Assembly: GCA_037131735.1 (NCBI GenBank) | Contig: JBAXQM010000001.1 | Coordinates: 62,001 to 126,000, forward strand | Source of the DNA: CAIUPE01 sp037131735 | GTDB lineage: Bacteria > Pseudomonadota > Alphaproteobacteria > Rhizobiales > Beijerinckiaceae | Direction: 5' to 3' | Length of the DNA: 64,000 bases | Part shown: in pieces, positions 43,289 through 52,451 of the stretch | Numbering within the stretch: the stretch's first letter is position 1 | Layout: each line of letters begins with the position of its first letter | Program-made: the position numbers and the translations under genes | The notes under the pieces: generated by a model | Told to the model about the DNA's origin: nothing | Seen by the model: only the letters and a program-made list of their open reading frames with translations | The model's database searches: none

Positions 43289-43448
43289 GGTGCTGCGGGG
43301 TGCGTGAGAACAACTGTATTCCCGGGGCCTTAACGATCCTTAGGGAGCTGTCCCTGTTTTGGTCCGTGGACCTGAGCACATGGCGCCCACCTACTTATGT
43401 AGGCACCTGGGATCGATCGTTCCACGGCTTTCGCGGCTCCGCACTTTT
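43289..43448 (+). ncRNA. ssrS: 6S RNA
   Basis: A 160-nt GC-rich structured stretch directly upstream of fau, the conserved ssrS-ygfA arrangement. It can form a long imperfect helix: GGTGCTGCGGGGTGCG at the left and the GCGGCTCCGCAC end at the right pair at least through GTGC/GCAC. GGACCTGAGCAC and an internal CCTACTTATGTAGG hairpin fit an elongated fold with a bubble. TTTT follows at the end. 6S RNA binds sigma70 RNA polymerase in stationary phase. Ends are estimated. Confidence 0.7.
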
Positions 43449-43460
43449 CGGTTTGTCTTG

Positions 43461-44033
43461 ATGTCCAAAGTTCAAAAAACGCAGTTGCGCGCTGACGCGC
43501 TTAAGAAGCGCGACGCTCTCTCGCCCATCGAAAGAGAACAAGCGGCGAAACATCTTGCCGAACAGATTTACGCCTTTCGCAATGAGATTGGCGAAGGACC
43601 ACTAAGCGGCTTCTGGCCCATCCGCAGCGAAATTGATCCCCGACCCGCGATGTTGCGCTTTGCGGCATTGGACGTGCCGCTTGCCCTTCCCGTTGTTACG
43701 GGTGCGGAACTTGTATTCCGCCTCTGGCGACCGGGCGAGGCTTTGGCCGAGGGTCCCTTTGGCCTGAGTGAGCCCTTCGGCGATGCCCCGGAAATTCAAC
43801 CCGCCGCGATGATCGTCCCGCTTTCAGCCTTTGACCGTCGTGGTCACCGGATTGGCTATGGCGCGGGCTTTTATGACAAGGCCATCGCGCGGCTCTCGCT
43901 CATCAAACATCCGTTCACGATTGGCGTGGGGTTTTCAGTGCAGGAAATCGCGGCTGTTCCGGACGAAGCGCATGATGTGCCGCTCGACCGGATCGTGACA
44001 GAGCGTGAAACGCTCATTCCTAAAGGCGCTTAA
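43461..44033 (+). CDS. fau: 5-Formyltetrahydrofolate cyclo-ligase
   Basis: A 190-residue ATP-dependent ligase (YgfA/MTHFS) that recycles 5-formyl-THF to 5,10-methenyl-THF. It has SGFWPIRSEIDPRP, LSAFDRRGHRIGYGAGFYDKAIA and AHDVPLDRIVTE. The ATG at 43461 is used because earlier in-frame codons lie within the 6S RNA. It converges on ccmB with a four-base overlap. Confidence 0.93.
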   Translation: MSKVQKTQLRADALKKRDALSPIEREQAAKHLAEQIYAFRNEIGEGPLSGFWPIRSEIDPRPAMLRFAALDVPLALPVVTGAELVFRLWRPGEALAEGPFGLSEPFGDAPEIQPAAMIVPLSAFDRRGHRIGYGAGFYDKAIARLSLIKHPFTIGVGFSVQEIAAVPDEAHDVPLDRIVTERETLIPKGA

Positions 44034-44698
44034 GCTTCCGACGCACGAATGGCGAGGGCGGCCGAAATCGTTCCCGTGACCATCGCGAAGAGACCCAATC
44101 CGCACAAAATCGCAAAGGGAGTATGAAACGGAACCGGTCCGCCTAAAGCGGCTGATGTTGCTGAAATGCCGAAAATCAGCACCGGAATCATCAAGGGCAT
44201 CACCAAAACCGCTAGAATGAGCCCACCGCGCCGAAGTCCTGCCGTCAATGCTGCGCCTGTGGCACCGATAAAGGTGAGGGCTGGTGTGCCCGCGAGCAGC
44301 GTCACCGTGACAGCCGCCATGGCCTGCGGTTCCAAAGCCAACAGCAAGCCTAAAAACGGAGCCGCAAGAGCAAGCGGCAAACCAGTGACAAGCCAATGCG
44401 CAATCACTTTTGCTAAGACGACAAGCGGGAGCGGAAGTCCCGACATCCGCAAGAGATCAAGCGAACCGTCTTCGTCATCGGCTTGGAACAGGCGGTCGAG
44501 ACCGATCAAAGTGGCAAGCAAGGCGGCAACCCAGAGAATGGCGGGGCCGATCCGTGCGAGCAAAACCATATCGGGCCCCACGGCAAAGGGTATGATGGTC
44601 ACAAGCATAAGGAAGAAAACAAGCCCAACGCCCGCACCCCCGCCAATGCGCGTGGCAAGCAGAAGGTCGCGGCGGATCAAGGCAAAGAAGGCATTCAT
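44030..44698 (-). CDS. ccmB: Heme exporter protein CcmB
   Basis: A 222-residue membrane protein with six hydrophobic segments. IRRDLLLATRIGG and the SLDLLRMSGLPLPLVVLAKVIAH segment are typical of CcmB, the permease of the cytochrome c maturation ABC transporter. Its start overlaps the ccmA stop by four bases. ccmC, usually next, is not here. Confidence 0.93.
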   Translation of the reverse strand: MNAFFALIRRDLLLATRIGGGAGVGLVFFLMLVTIIPFAVGPDMVLLARIGPAILWVAALLATLIGLDRLFQADDEDGSLDLLRMSGLPLPLVVLAKVIAHWLVTGLPLALAAPFLGLLLALEPQAMAAVTVTLLAGTPALTFIGATGAALTAGLRRGGLILAVLVMPLMIPVLIFGISATSAALGGPVPFHTPFAILCGLGLFAMVTGTISAALAIRASEA

Positions 44699-45297
44699 GC
44701 GGAGGCCCTCAGTGACAGTGTCCGTGTAGGAATGGGCAGCGGCGTGTGGGTGGCAATGATCGCCAAGCCGCCCCGCGTCAGATGATCTGCCACAAGACTG
44801 CCGAACATGGTCTCGGATGTTTGATCAAGCGCAGCGGTTGGCTCATCGAGAAGCCAGATCGGGCGATGCGCTAAGAGCAACCGCGCGAGTGATAGGCGAC
44901 GACGCTGACCGGCGGAAAGATAGGCTGACGGCAAATAGGCGGCATGACCCAAGCCAACGCGTTCAAGCGAATCCAGCGGGGAGAGCGCGGGTTGGCCCAA
45001 CAAGGATTGCCAGAAGGATAGCACCTCAAGCGGTGTGAGCGCGGGCTTCAACGCATCGCGATGACCGAGATAATGCGCCTCTTCGCTAAAATGCGCTTCA
45101 TCATGTCCGCCCGTCCATTCGATAGACCCGGCCGTCGGCGGAAGAAGACCCGCCAAGATCCGAAGCAAAGTGGACTTGCCCGCGCCATTCGGCCCCGTCA
45201 GTGCGAGCGCTTCCCCGCCATCAAGCGTGAAGCCCAGTTTTGAAAAGACGGGTCGTCCGGAACGTGTCACGGCTAGACCGGAAACGGAAAGCTTCAT
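44695..45297 (-). CDS. ccmA: Heme exporter ATP-binding protein CcmA
   Basis: A 200-residue ABC ATPase. Walker A is GPNGAGKST (35-43), the signature is YLSAGQRRRLSLARLL, and Walker B is IWLLDEPTAALD. It powers heme release from CcmE during cytochrome c maturation. The ATG at 45297 (MKLSVSGLAV) gives the family length; an upstream in-frame start adds an unrelated 19 residues. Confidence 0.94.
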   Translation of the reverse strand: MKLSVSGLAVTRSGRPVFSKLGFTLDGGEALALTGPNGAGKSTLLRILAGLLPPTAGSIEWTGGHDEAHFSEEAHYLGHRDALKPALTPLEVLSFWQSLLGQPALSPLDSLERVGLGHAAYLPSAYLSAGQRRRLSLARLLLAHRPIWLLDEPTAALDQTSETMFGSLVADHLTRGGLAIIATHTPLPIPTRTLSLRASA

Positions 45298-45424
45298 AAG
45301 CGCGTGACACCCATCAAAAAATGCGAAGAATTTTTCTCCCCGCCTTAAGTCCATGTAGCGGGTTCAATTGAAATTTTCTATAAGGCCGTCACGCCGGTGC
45401 AACGTCTTTGAGCGATGCAGGGGG

Positions 45425-45440
45425 CCCGGGCACTCCCGGG
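45425..45440 (+). promoter_or_regulatory. Hairpin in the acnA 5' leader (first)
   Basis: CCCGGG-CACT-CCCGGG forms a perfect 6-bp stem about 67 bp before the acnA start. A second hairpin follows at 45455-45472. Their function is unknown. Confidence 0.4.
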
Positions 45441-45454
45441 GCGGCGCAAACCCG

Positions 45455-45472
45455 ATCTGCTCCCGAGCAGAT
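45455..45472 (+). promoter_or_regulatory. Hairpin in the acnA 5' leader (second)
   Basis: ATCTGCT (45455-45461) and AGCAGAT (45466-45472) are a perfect 7-bp stem with a CCCG loop, 34 bp before the acnA start codon. It lacks a U-run, so termination is unlikely; an mRNA structure role is more plausible. Confidence 0.4.
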
Positions 45473-45506
45473 TGCGACCGATGAAAACCCCAGTAGGAGA
45501 CACACA

Positions 45507-48227
45507 ATGTCCTCACTCGACAGTTTCAAATGCCGCAAGACGATGAAAGTTGGCGGCAAGACCTATCATTATTATTCGCTCGCCGCCGCCGAGAAGAACG
45601 GCCTCAAAGGCCTTTCCAAATTGCCGTTCTCGCTGAAAGTGCTCGTTGAAAATCTTCTGCGCTTTGAAGACGGCCGCTCGGTTACGAAAGCGGATATCAA
45701 AGCCGCTGTGGGTTGGCTAAAGACGCGCGGTAAATCGCAACTTGAAATCGCCTTCCGCCCCGCGCGTGTGTTGATGCAGGATTTCACCGGCGTTCCGGCT
45801 GTTGTTGATCTCGCCGCCATGCGCGATGCGATGAAGACACTCGGTGGTGACCCGAAGAAAATCAATCCGCTGGTGCCGGTTGATCTCGTGATCGACCATT
45901 CGGTGATTGTCGATGAGTTTGGCTCAGCCAAAGCGTTCAAGAAAAATGTCGATCTCGAATATCAACGCAATGGCGAACGCTATCGCTTTTTGAAATGGGG
46001 CCAACAGGCGTTTGAGAATTTCTCCGTCGTGCCGCCAGATACCGGTATTTGCCACCAAGTAAATCTCGAATATCTCGCGCAGACGGTTTGGACCAAGAAA
46101 GAAAAAATCAAGAAGCGCACCGGTACCCAGACCGTTGAGCTTGCCTATCCAGACACGCTCGTCGGCACAGACTCACACACAACCATGGTCAATGGTTTGG
46201 GTGTGCTCGGTTGGGGCGTTGGTGGCATTGAAGCGGAAGCCGCGATGCTCGGCCAGCCGCAATCCATGTTGTTGCCGGAAGTCATTGGCTTCAAGCTTAC
46301 GGGCAAATTGAAAGAAGGCATTACCGCCACCGATCTTGTGCTGACCGTCACGCAGATGCTGCGCAAGAAAGGCGTCGTCAACAAATTCGTCGAATTCTAT
46401 GGCGACGGTTTGAACGCAATGACACTCGCTGATCGCGCAACCATTGCAAATATGGCACCTGAATATGGTGCGACCTGCGGCTTCTTCCCCGTTGATGGCG
46501 AGACGCTCAACTATCTCACCATGACAAGCCGCAAATCGGCACGCATTGCGCTCGTTGAAAAATACGCAAAGGCACAAGGCCTCTTCCGCACCAAGACATC
46601 GCCTGATCCCGTATTCACAGACACGCTTGATCTCGATCTCGGTTCGGTCACACCATCGCTTGCTGGACCAAAACGTCCAGAAGGTCGCGTGGCTTTGACC
46701 GATGCGAAGACAGGTTTCATTGCCGCGATGGAAGCGGAATATAAAAAGGCTGAAACACTTTCGGCGCGTTACAAAGTCGAAGGCAAGAATTTCGACATCG
46801 GCCATGGCGATGTTGTGATTGCCGCCATCACATCTTGCACCAACACTTCAAACCCGTCGGTGCTGATTGGCGCGGGCCTTCTCGCCCGTAATGCCGTTGC
46901 GAAGGGCATCACCGTGAAGCCTTGGGTGAAAACTTCGCTCGCACCGGGTTCGCAAGTGGTTGCGGAATATCTCGCTAAAGCGGGACTACAGAAAGATCTC
47001 GACAAACTCGGATTCAATCTTGTGGGCTTCGGCTGCACAACCTGCATCGGCAACTCCGGCCCGCTGCCGACCGAGATTTCGAAAGCGATCAATGACAATG
47101 GTGTTGTTGCCGCTGCCGTGATTTCGGGCAATCGCAATTTCGAAGGCCGTGTCTCGCCTGATGTGCAAGCTAACTATCTCGCGTCACCTCCACTCGTTGT
47201 CGCTTACGCTCTTGCGGGTTCTGTTCAGATTGATTTAACTAAGGAGCCCATCGGCACGGATAAGAAGGGCAAACCTGTCTATCTCAAAGACATCTGGCCG
47301 ACGAATAAAGAAATTGAAACCTTCATCGCGAAAAATGTCACGAAGAAGATCTTCAAAGAGAAATATGGGGATGTGTTCCGCGGTGATGTGAACTGGCGCA
47401 AAGTGAAAGCACCGACGAGCCAAACCTATGCGTGGGAAAATGCATCGACCTATGTGCAGAACCCGCCTTACTTCACCGGCATCACAAAATCACCAAAGCC
47501 TGTGAGCGATATTGCGAATGCGCGCATTCTGGGCCTTTTTGGTGACAAGATCACAACCGATCACATCTCGCCGGCGGGATCGATCAAGGCGGCGTCACCT
47601 GCCGGTAAATATCTGCTCGCCAACAAAGTTGATCCGGCCGATTTCAATCAATACGGAACGCGACGCGGCAATCACGAAGTGATGATGCGCGGCACCTTCG
47701 CCAATATCCGCATCAAAAACTTCATGGTGAAAGATGCCGATGGCTCGACACCGGAAGGTGGTTTGACGGTGCATTATCCGTCAGGCACGCGCCAGTCGAT
47801 CTATGATGCGGCCATGCAGTATGAAAACGACGGTACACCGCTCGTTGTTTTTGCCGGTGTCGAATATGGCAACGGCTCATCTCGTGACTGGGCGGCAAAG
47901 GGCACCAACCTCTTAGGCGTGCGTGCGGTCGTTGCACAAAGCTTCGAGCGCATTCATCGCTCGAACCTCGTCGGTATGGGTGTTGTGCCGTTCGTCTTCG
48001 AAGAGGGAACAAGCTGGAAGACGCTTGGCCTCAAAGGCGACGAAACCGTGTCGATCCCCGGTCTCACCTCGGTGAAGCCACGTCAGAAAATGGAACTCGT
48101 GATCACCGATGCGCAAGGCAAGGTCACAAAGGTTCCGGTGATCTGCCGCATCGATACGCTCGATGAGATCGAGTATTTCAAAAATGGCGGCATTCTGCAC
48201 TATGTGTTGCGTCAGCTTGCAGCGTAA
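45507..48227 (+). CDS. acnA: Aconitate hydratase A
   Basis: A 906-residue aconitase of the AcnA/IRP1 type. It has the cluster-binding cysteines Cys444 (TSCTNTSNPS), Cys510 and Cys513 (GFGCTTCIGNSGPLP), and the C-terminal YGNGSSRDWAAKG domain. It isomerises citrate to isocitrate in the TCA cycle. The ATG at 45507 has an AGGAGA site; an in-frame start upstream at 45408 would cover the leader hairpins and is unlikely. It ends at an intrinsic terminator. Confidence 0.97.
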   Translation: MSSLDSFKCRKTMKVGGKTYHYYSLAAAEKNGLKGLSKLPFSLKVLVENLLRFEDGRSVTKADIKAAVGWLKTRGKSQLEIAFRPARVLMQDFTGVPAVVDLAAMRDAMKTLGGDPKKINPLVPVDLVIDHSVIVDEFGSAKAFKKNVDLEYQRNGERYRFLKWGQQAFENFSVVPPDTGICHQVNLEYLAQTVWTKKEKIKKRTGTQTVELAYPDTLVGTDSHTTMVNGLGVLGWGVGGIEAEAAMLGQPQSMLLPEVIGFKLTGKLKEGITATDLVLTVTQMLRKKGVVNKFVEFYGDGLNAMTLADRATIANMAPEYGATCGFFPVDGETLNYLTMTSRKSARIALVEKYAKAQGLFRTKTSPDPVFTDTLDLDLGSVTPSLAGPKRPEGRVALTDAKTGFIAAMEAEYKKAETLSARYKVEGKNFDIGHGDVVIAAITSCTNTSNPSVLIGAGLLARNAVAKGITVKPWVKTSLAPGSQVVAEYLAKAGLQKDLDKLGFNLVGFGCTTCIGNSGPLPTEISKAINDNGVVAAAVISGNRNFEGRVSPDVQANYLASPPLVVAYALAGSVQIDLTKEPIGTDKKGKPVYLKDIWPTNKEIETFIAKNVTKKIFKEKYGDVFRGDVNWRKVKAPTSQTYAWENASTYVQNPPYFTGITKSPKPVSDIANARILGLFGDKITTDHISPAGSIKAASPAGKYLLANKVDPADFNQYGTRRGNHEVMMRGTFANIRIKNFMVKDADGSTPEGGLTVHYPSGTRQSIYDAAMQYENDGTPLVVFAGVEYGNGSSRDWAAKGTNLLGVRAVVAQSFERIHRSNLVGMGVVPFVFEEGTSWKTLGLKGDETVSIPGLTSVKPRQKMELVITDAQGKVTKVPVICRIDTLDEIEYFKNGGILHYVLRQLAA

Positions 48228-48247
48228 GCGGAACACACATTAGAAAT

Positions 48248-48281
48248 AAAAACCCGCCGGAGAAATTCGGCGGGTTTTTTA
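48248..48281 (+). terminator. Intrinsic terminator of acnA
   Basis: AACCCGCCG (48251-48259) pairs with CGGCGGGTT (48268-48276) around an 8-base loop and runs into TTTT. It lies 24 bp after the acnA stop. Confidence 0.9.
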
Positions 48282-48299
48282 TTAGTCGATCAAGAAATT

Positions 48300-48686
48300 C
48301 TACTTTTGAACCCGCGCCGTAATTTCGATCTCGACCTTCATTTCAGGACGCAACAGCCCGGCTACAATATAAATTCCACCGGCTGGCTGTACATCACCCA
48401 AGATCTCGCCACACACGGCAAGCACAGGCTCACAATAGGCGCGATCGGTGACAAAATATTGTGCACGTAAAATCTGGCTCATCGATGAACCGGCCTCGGC
48501 CAAGACTTTTTCAACCGTCTTAAAAATATTGCGCGTTTGGTCGGCAGGATCATCGGGCATGATCATTGTTGCGTAATCATAACCTGTTGTGCCGGAGATA
48601 AAGACAAGATCACCATCAATCACGGCGCGCGAATAGCCAAACGCTTTTTCAAAGGGCGATCCCGTAGAAATTAAACGACGCGTCAT
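48300..48686 (-). CDS. RidA family (YjgF/YER057c/UK114) protein
   Basis: A 128-residue RidA-like protein. Family pattern FVSGTTGYDY near residues 30-40, QTRNIFKTVEKVLAEAGSSMSQILRAQYFV and the C-terminal VEIEITARV are present. Archetypal RidA deaminates reactive enamine/imine intermediates; this member has the GR-less C-terminal half, so catalytic activity is uncertain. It lies 11 bp downstream of tolB. Confidence 0.8.
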   Translation of the reverse strand: MTRRLISTGSPFEKAFGYSRAVIDGDLVFISGTTGYDYATMIMPDDPADQTRNIFKTVEKVLAEAGSSMSQILRAQYFVTDRAYCEPVLAVCGEILGDVQPAGGIYIVAGLLRPEMKVEIEITARVQK

Positions 48687-48696
48687 GATCCATGTC

Positions 48697-50013
48697 TCAC
48701 TTTAGAAGAGGCGACCAAGCGGGATCAGAGCTGTAATTTTGTGTCGGGACATTATTCTCGACGCGGCCCGTCGTGTCAACCATATAGACGCGAGACCCTG
48801 CAGCGCCCGATTGATCGCGGAAAAACATCAGATACCGGCCATTCGGTGCCCAAGTCGGTCCTTCATTATGAAATCCTTCGGTGAGAATACGCTCGCCAGA
48901 ACCGTCGGGCTTCATAATGCCAATGGCGAATTGTCCACCCTTCTGTCGTGTGAACGCAATATAGTCGCCTTTCGGTGACCAGACGGGCGTTGAATAACGC
49001 GCACCTTCACCGAATGACAAACGTTTGGCTCCGCCACCCGTTGCGGACATCACATAGATTTGCTGCGTTCCGCCACGATCGGATTCAAATACAATTTGCG
49101 ATCCATCCGGGGAGTAAGACGGCGATGTATCAATCGCATTTGTATCGGTCAGGCGTGTTGTGGCGCGAGAGCGTAAGTCCATCACATAGATATTTGACGC
49201 TGAACCCTTGGCGAGGCTCATCACAACTTTTTGACCATCCGGTGAAAAGCGGGGGGCAAAGGTCATGCCTGGAAAATCACCAACAACTTCGCGCTGCCGT
49301 GTCTCCGTGTTCATAATATAAACTTTGGGATCGCCATCACCGAAAGCCATATAGGCGACTTCTTGACTGGTGGGTGAGAAACGCGGCGTCACAACAAGTT
49401 CGCTACCATCGGTGAGATAGCGCGCGTTAGCGCCGTCTTGATCCATGATTGCCAAACGTTTCACGCGCTTATCTTTTGTTCCCGTCTCGTCAACGAACAC
49501 AACGCGTGTATCAAAGAATCCTTTTTCACCAGTAATACGTGAGTAAACGAGATCAGATATAATATGTGAAACGCGGCGCGTTAATGCGGCATCAGTTACA
49601 AATTGCTGTCCTGTCAATTGTTGTCCGGCAAGAATATCCCAAAGACGAAATTCGGTTTTGAGTTTTCCTGAGGCGTCTTTTGTTACGCGCCCTGTGACAA
49701 GAGCCTGCGCATTGATCGCTTTCCATGACGCAAAATTTGGCGCGGCATCGAAATTGACGTTCTTCTCAATAAAGGCCGCCTTATCGATGGGCTGAAAAAT
49801 GCCTGATCGCTTGAGATTATTGCGAATGATCTCGCTCATCTGCGCGGCCGTCTCGGGATCAGATCCCACAAAATCCGCAATCGCAATGGGCATCGGTTGG
49901 AAATTGCCCTTATCGACTGTGATTGATAATTCGGCATGCGCTACGCGGGGCAAAAGTGACGTGGCGACAAATCCCATAACAACGAGAGCTGAAATGAATC
50001 GGGCAAAACGCAT
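48697..50013 (-). CDS. tolB: Tol-Pal system protein TolB
   Basis: A 438-residue periplasmic beta-propeller protein. Signal peptide residues 1-27 (ending AHA), then an N-terminal domain with IAIADFVGSDP and six propeller blades of the PRFSPDGQKVVMSLA, PSYSPDGSQIVFESDRGG and TPVWSPKGDYIAFTRQ type. It links Pal to TolA during envelope constriction. The ATG at 50013 is chosen because it begins the signal peptide. Part of ybgC-tolQRAB. Confidence 0.95.
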   Translation of the reverse strand: MRFARFISALVVMGFVATSLLPRVAHAELSITVDKGNFQPMPIAIADFVGSDPETAAQMSEIIRNNLKRSGIFQPIDKAAFIEKNVNFDAAPNFASWKAINAQALVTGRVTKDASGKLKTEFRLWDILAGQQLTGQQFVTDAALTRRVSHIISDLVYSRITGEKGFFDTRVVFVDETGTKDKRVKRLAIMDQDGANARYLTDGSELVVTPRFSPTSQEVAYMAFGDGDPKVYIMNTETRQREVVGDFPGMTFAPRFSPDGQKVVMSLAKGSASNIYVMDLRSRATTRLTDTNAIDTSPSYSPDGSQIVFESDRGGTQQIYVMSATGGGAKRLSFGEGARYSTPVWSPKGDYIAFTRQKGGQFAIGIMKPDGSGERILTEGFHNEGPTWAPNGRYLMFFRDQSGAAGSRVYMVDTTGRVENNVPTQNYSSDPAWSPLLK

Positions 50014-50072
50014 GACCGGCTTTTCCTTGAAAGAAGAGAAGGCAATAAGTTTGGTGGCTTTAATTTTCATAA

Positions 50073-51086
50073 TCACAACATAGCTTTCATATCGAAGGTG
50101 ACGGCCAAGCTCTTCCAGTCCGCATAGTAAGACTTGAATTGCGGCGGAATGTTAAACGGCGCGCATTGGCGGATCGCGCGGATCGCACTCTCCTCCATCG
50201 CCTTCATCGAGGGATCGGAAGAGGAATCGACAGCGACTGGTAATCCGTCAAGCGAGCCGTCTTCGCGCAAACCAATGCGAATGATGGGACGCAAATTGTC
50301 AGCGCCCGTCACCCATGCAGGCGGACTCCAACATTTCGTAATCTGATCTCTGAGTAGACCGGATAATTGATCTCGTTGGCTCAAAGTAAGTTTGCTCGCC
50401 GTTCCGGTTGCGCTTCCGGCAGTCGAGGTTTTTGAAAGCTCGGTGCCGGTGGACGCCATTTTTTGCGGCGTCTCTTTCGACTGCAGCAATTTTTCGAGCG
50501 CATTCGGATCAAAATTCGGCTCAGTCTTTTTCGCGGCTTCAGCCGGTTTCGGCGGCTGAGCCTTCTTTTGCTGATCGAGAAGCTTCGCCAATTGATCTGC
50601 TTCAAATTTCGGCGGCTGGGGTTTTGGCGGCTCCGGTTTTGGCGGCGGCGCTTGCTTCAAACCGTCAGGTTTAGGCTCTTCGGGAGCCGGCTGCGGCTTC
50701 ACTTCAGGCTTTGCCGGTTGGGGCGGCGGTGGGGGCGTTGGCACTTCCGGTTTTGGTGGCTCGGGTTTTTGTTCTGGCAGCGGCTCGGGTGGCTTTGCGG
50801 CCGGCGTCGGGATGTCTTTTTTGGCCTCACCGGATTCAGGCTTGGGCACCGGTTGGTCGGATAACTTATCGACTTTGATCTTCGCGTCGGGCTTTACGGT
50901 TTTTGCCGTCTTGTCGCCCTTGGTTAGCGCGGTGAGTTCATCGGTCGTGATCATATCGACCGCGATCGACTCCGGTTGTTCTTCAAAATTGGGCGCGGTT
51001 GTGAAGGCGATGAGAGTCGCAAGCAAAAGCGCCGCGTGGATCACGGCGGAGAGCGGAACACCAGGTTCGGACCAATTGATCTTCAC
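50073..51086 (-). CDS. tolA: TolA/TonB-like envelope-spanning protein
   Basis: A 337-residue protein with one N-terminal membrane segment (about 10-30). A long Pro/Lys/Glu-rich periplasmic stretch (about 90-240) and a C-terminal domain with QITKCWSPPAWVTGADNLRP and FNIPPQFKSYYADWKSLAV follow. That is TolA layout. The start is a GTG at 51086. It lies 13 bp after tolR and 59 bp before tolB. Confidence 0.88.
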   Translation of the reverse strand: MKINWSEPGVPLSAVIHAALLLATLIAFTTAPNFEEQPESIAVDMITTDELTALTKGDKTAKTVKPDAKIKVDKLSDQPVPKPESGEAKKDIPTPAAKPPEPLPEQKPEPPKPEVPTPPPPPQPAKPEVKPQPAPEEPKPDGLKQAPPPKPEPPKPQPPKFEADQLAKLLDQQKKAQPPKPAEAAKKTEPNFDPNALEKLLQSKETPQKMASTGTELSKTSTAGSATGTASKLTLSQRDQLSGLLRDQITKCWSPPAWVTGADNLRPIIRIGLREDGSLDGLPVAVDSSSDPSMKAMEESAIRAIRQCAPFNIPPQFKSYYADWKSLAVTFDMKAML

Positions 51087-51099
51087 CTTACGTCTACCG

Positions 51100-51552
51100 T
51101 CATTTCGTTTGCACGGGTTCGTTGACGAGCGCGACTTTCTTGTAACCGGCCGCTGTGAGAGCCGCCATTACTTCGGCCACTTTGCCATAAGCGATACTCT
51201 TGTCGCCGCGCACAAAGATCCGCTCCTCAGGTCCTGTTTTGGCAATCGCCTGAAGCTTGGGGATCAGCTCTGTGATGTTCGTCTCTGTATCCATCAGATA
51301 GAGTTTGCCATCAGCCTTCAACGAGACGACGAGTGGCTGCTTATCGACATTGAGCGCTGCCGCACCGGTCTGCGGTAAATCAAGCGGCACACCTGTGGTC
51401 AGCATCGGTGCGGCTACCATGAAGATAATCAGAAGAACCAACATCACATCGATGAAGGGCGTCATATTGATGTCTGCCATCGGACGATGCCTACGACCGC
51501 CGCGTCTTCTGCGACCACCGCTTCCACCCGCTCCTGCTGTTGCCATGGCCAT
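51100..51552 (-). CDS. tolR: Biopolymer transporter TolR (ExbD family)
   Basis: A 150-residue ExbD/TolR. After a Gly/Arg-rich N-terminus, MADINMTPFIDVMLVLLIIF carries the membrane segment with the conserved proton-path Asp. The periplasmic part has VFVRGDKSIAYGKV, matching TolR. It powers TolA with TolQ. The ATG at 51552 has a GGAGGA site; the second ATG at 51546 is possible. Confidence 0.95.
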   Translation of the reverse strand: MAMATAGAGGSGGRRRRGGRRHRPMADINMTPFIDVMLVLLIIFMVAAPMLTTGVPLDLPQTGAAALNVDKQPLVVSLKADGKLYLMDTETNITELIPKLQAIAKTGPEERIFVRGDKSIAYGKVAEVMAALTAAGYKKVALVNEPVQTK

Positions 51553-51568
51553 GGATTACATTCCTCCG

Positions 51569-52288
51569 TCAGCTGCCAATACGCTGATCGACATGGCGTG
51601 AAAGAATGGCTGAAAATTCATCGGCAAAGGCTTCAAGCCGACTTTGTTGTTTGGCCGCGCGCGATTGCAGCCAGTTATAAGCAATAACCGCAGGAATAGC
51701 GGCAAAGAGACCGATCGCTGTTGCAAAGAGGGCTTCGGCGATGCCGGGCGCAACAACCGCAAGCGATGTATTCTTCGACGCAGCAATGCCACGAAACGCG
51801 GTCATGATACCCCAAACGGTACCGAACAACCCGATGAACGGGGAAGCCGCACCAATCGTTGCCAGCACGAGCAATTTCGATTCAAGCCGGCCCACTTCAC
51901 GCTGAATGGTTACATCCAAGACTTTATCAATGCGCTGCGTGAGATTCATAAAAGATGCTGCATTGGCCTGAAGCGAGCGCTTCCATTCACCCATCGCTGC
52001 CATAAAGACCGCGGCCATATCATTCGTATTCGTGTCTTTCAGCGACTCATAAAGCTCATCGAGCGACCGGCCTGACCAGAACACATCTTCAAAGCGGTCC
52101 ATGGCCGATTGCGTGCGGGCATAGAGCAAAGATTTGTCGATAATAATGCCCCAACACCATACGGATGCCGCCAGCAATCCCAGCATCACAAGTTTAACGA
52201 CAAACGCCGCCTGCCAGAACATGCTCCAGAGCGTGATGTCGCTCGTTGCCGCCGCTACGCCATTGGCAATGATTTCAGTCGATTCCAT
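51569..52288 (-). CDS. tolQ: MotA/TolQ/ExbB proton channel protein TolQ
   Basis: A 239-residue inner-membrane channel subunit with three hydrophobic segments. The ASPFIGLFGTVWGIMTAF motif and the IAEALFATAIGLFAAIPAVIAYN segment are diagnostic of TolQ/ExbB. Start at the ATG at 52288. It lies 163 bp after ybgC, the only larger gap in the block. Confidence 0.96.
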   Translation of the reverse strand: MESTEIIANGVAAATSDITLWSMFWQAAFVVKLVMLGLLAASVWCWGIIIDKSLLYARTQSAMDRFEDVFWSGRSLDELYESLKDTNTNDMAAVFMAAMGEWKRSLQANAASFMNLTQRIDKVLDVTIQREVGRLESKLLVLATIGAASPFIGLFGTVWGIMTAFRGIAASKNTSLAVVAPGIAEALFATAIGLFAAIPAVIAYNWLQSRAAKQQSRLEAFADEFSAILSRHVDQRIGS

Positions 52289-52451
52289 GCGTGAAGTCCT
52301 GTCCTCGCGGCCGATGCGCCGGAGATGTCGGCCATGCCGCGCAAATCCGGCAAAACAAGGGCCGAACGCTTTTGACCCGTTCGGTTTAATTCAATCAAAC
52401 CTGTTCAGACATCATCAATGTTAACGGAGTGTTACGATGAGGCCGAAAGGC

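Noticed and set aside
50138..51086. Proline/lysine repeats in tolA as a possible DNA repeat array
   Set aside because: The repetition is protein-level low complexity typical of TolA/TonB linkers, not a nucleotide repeat.
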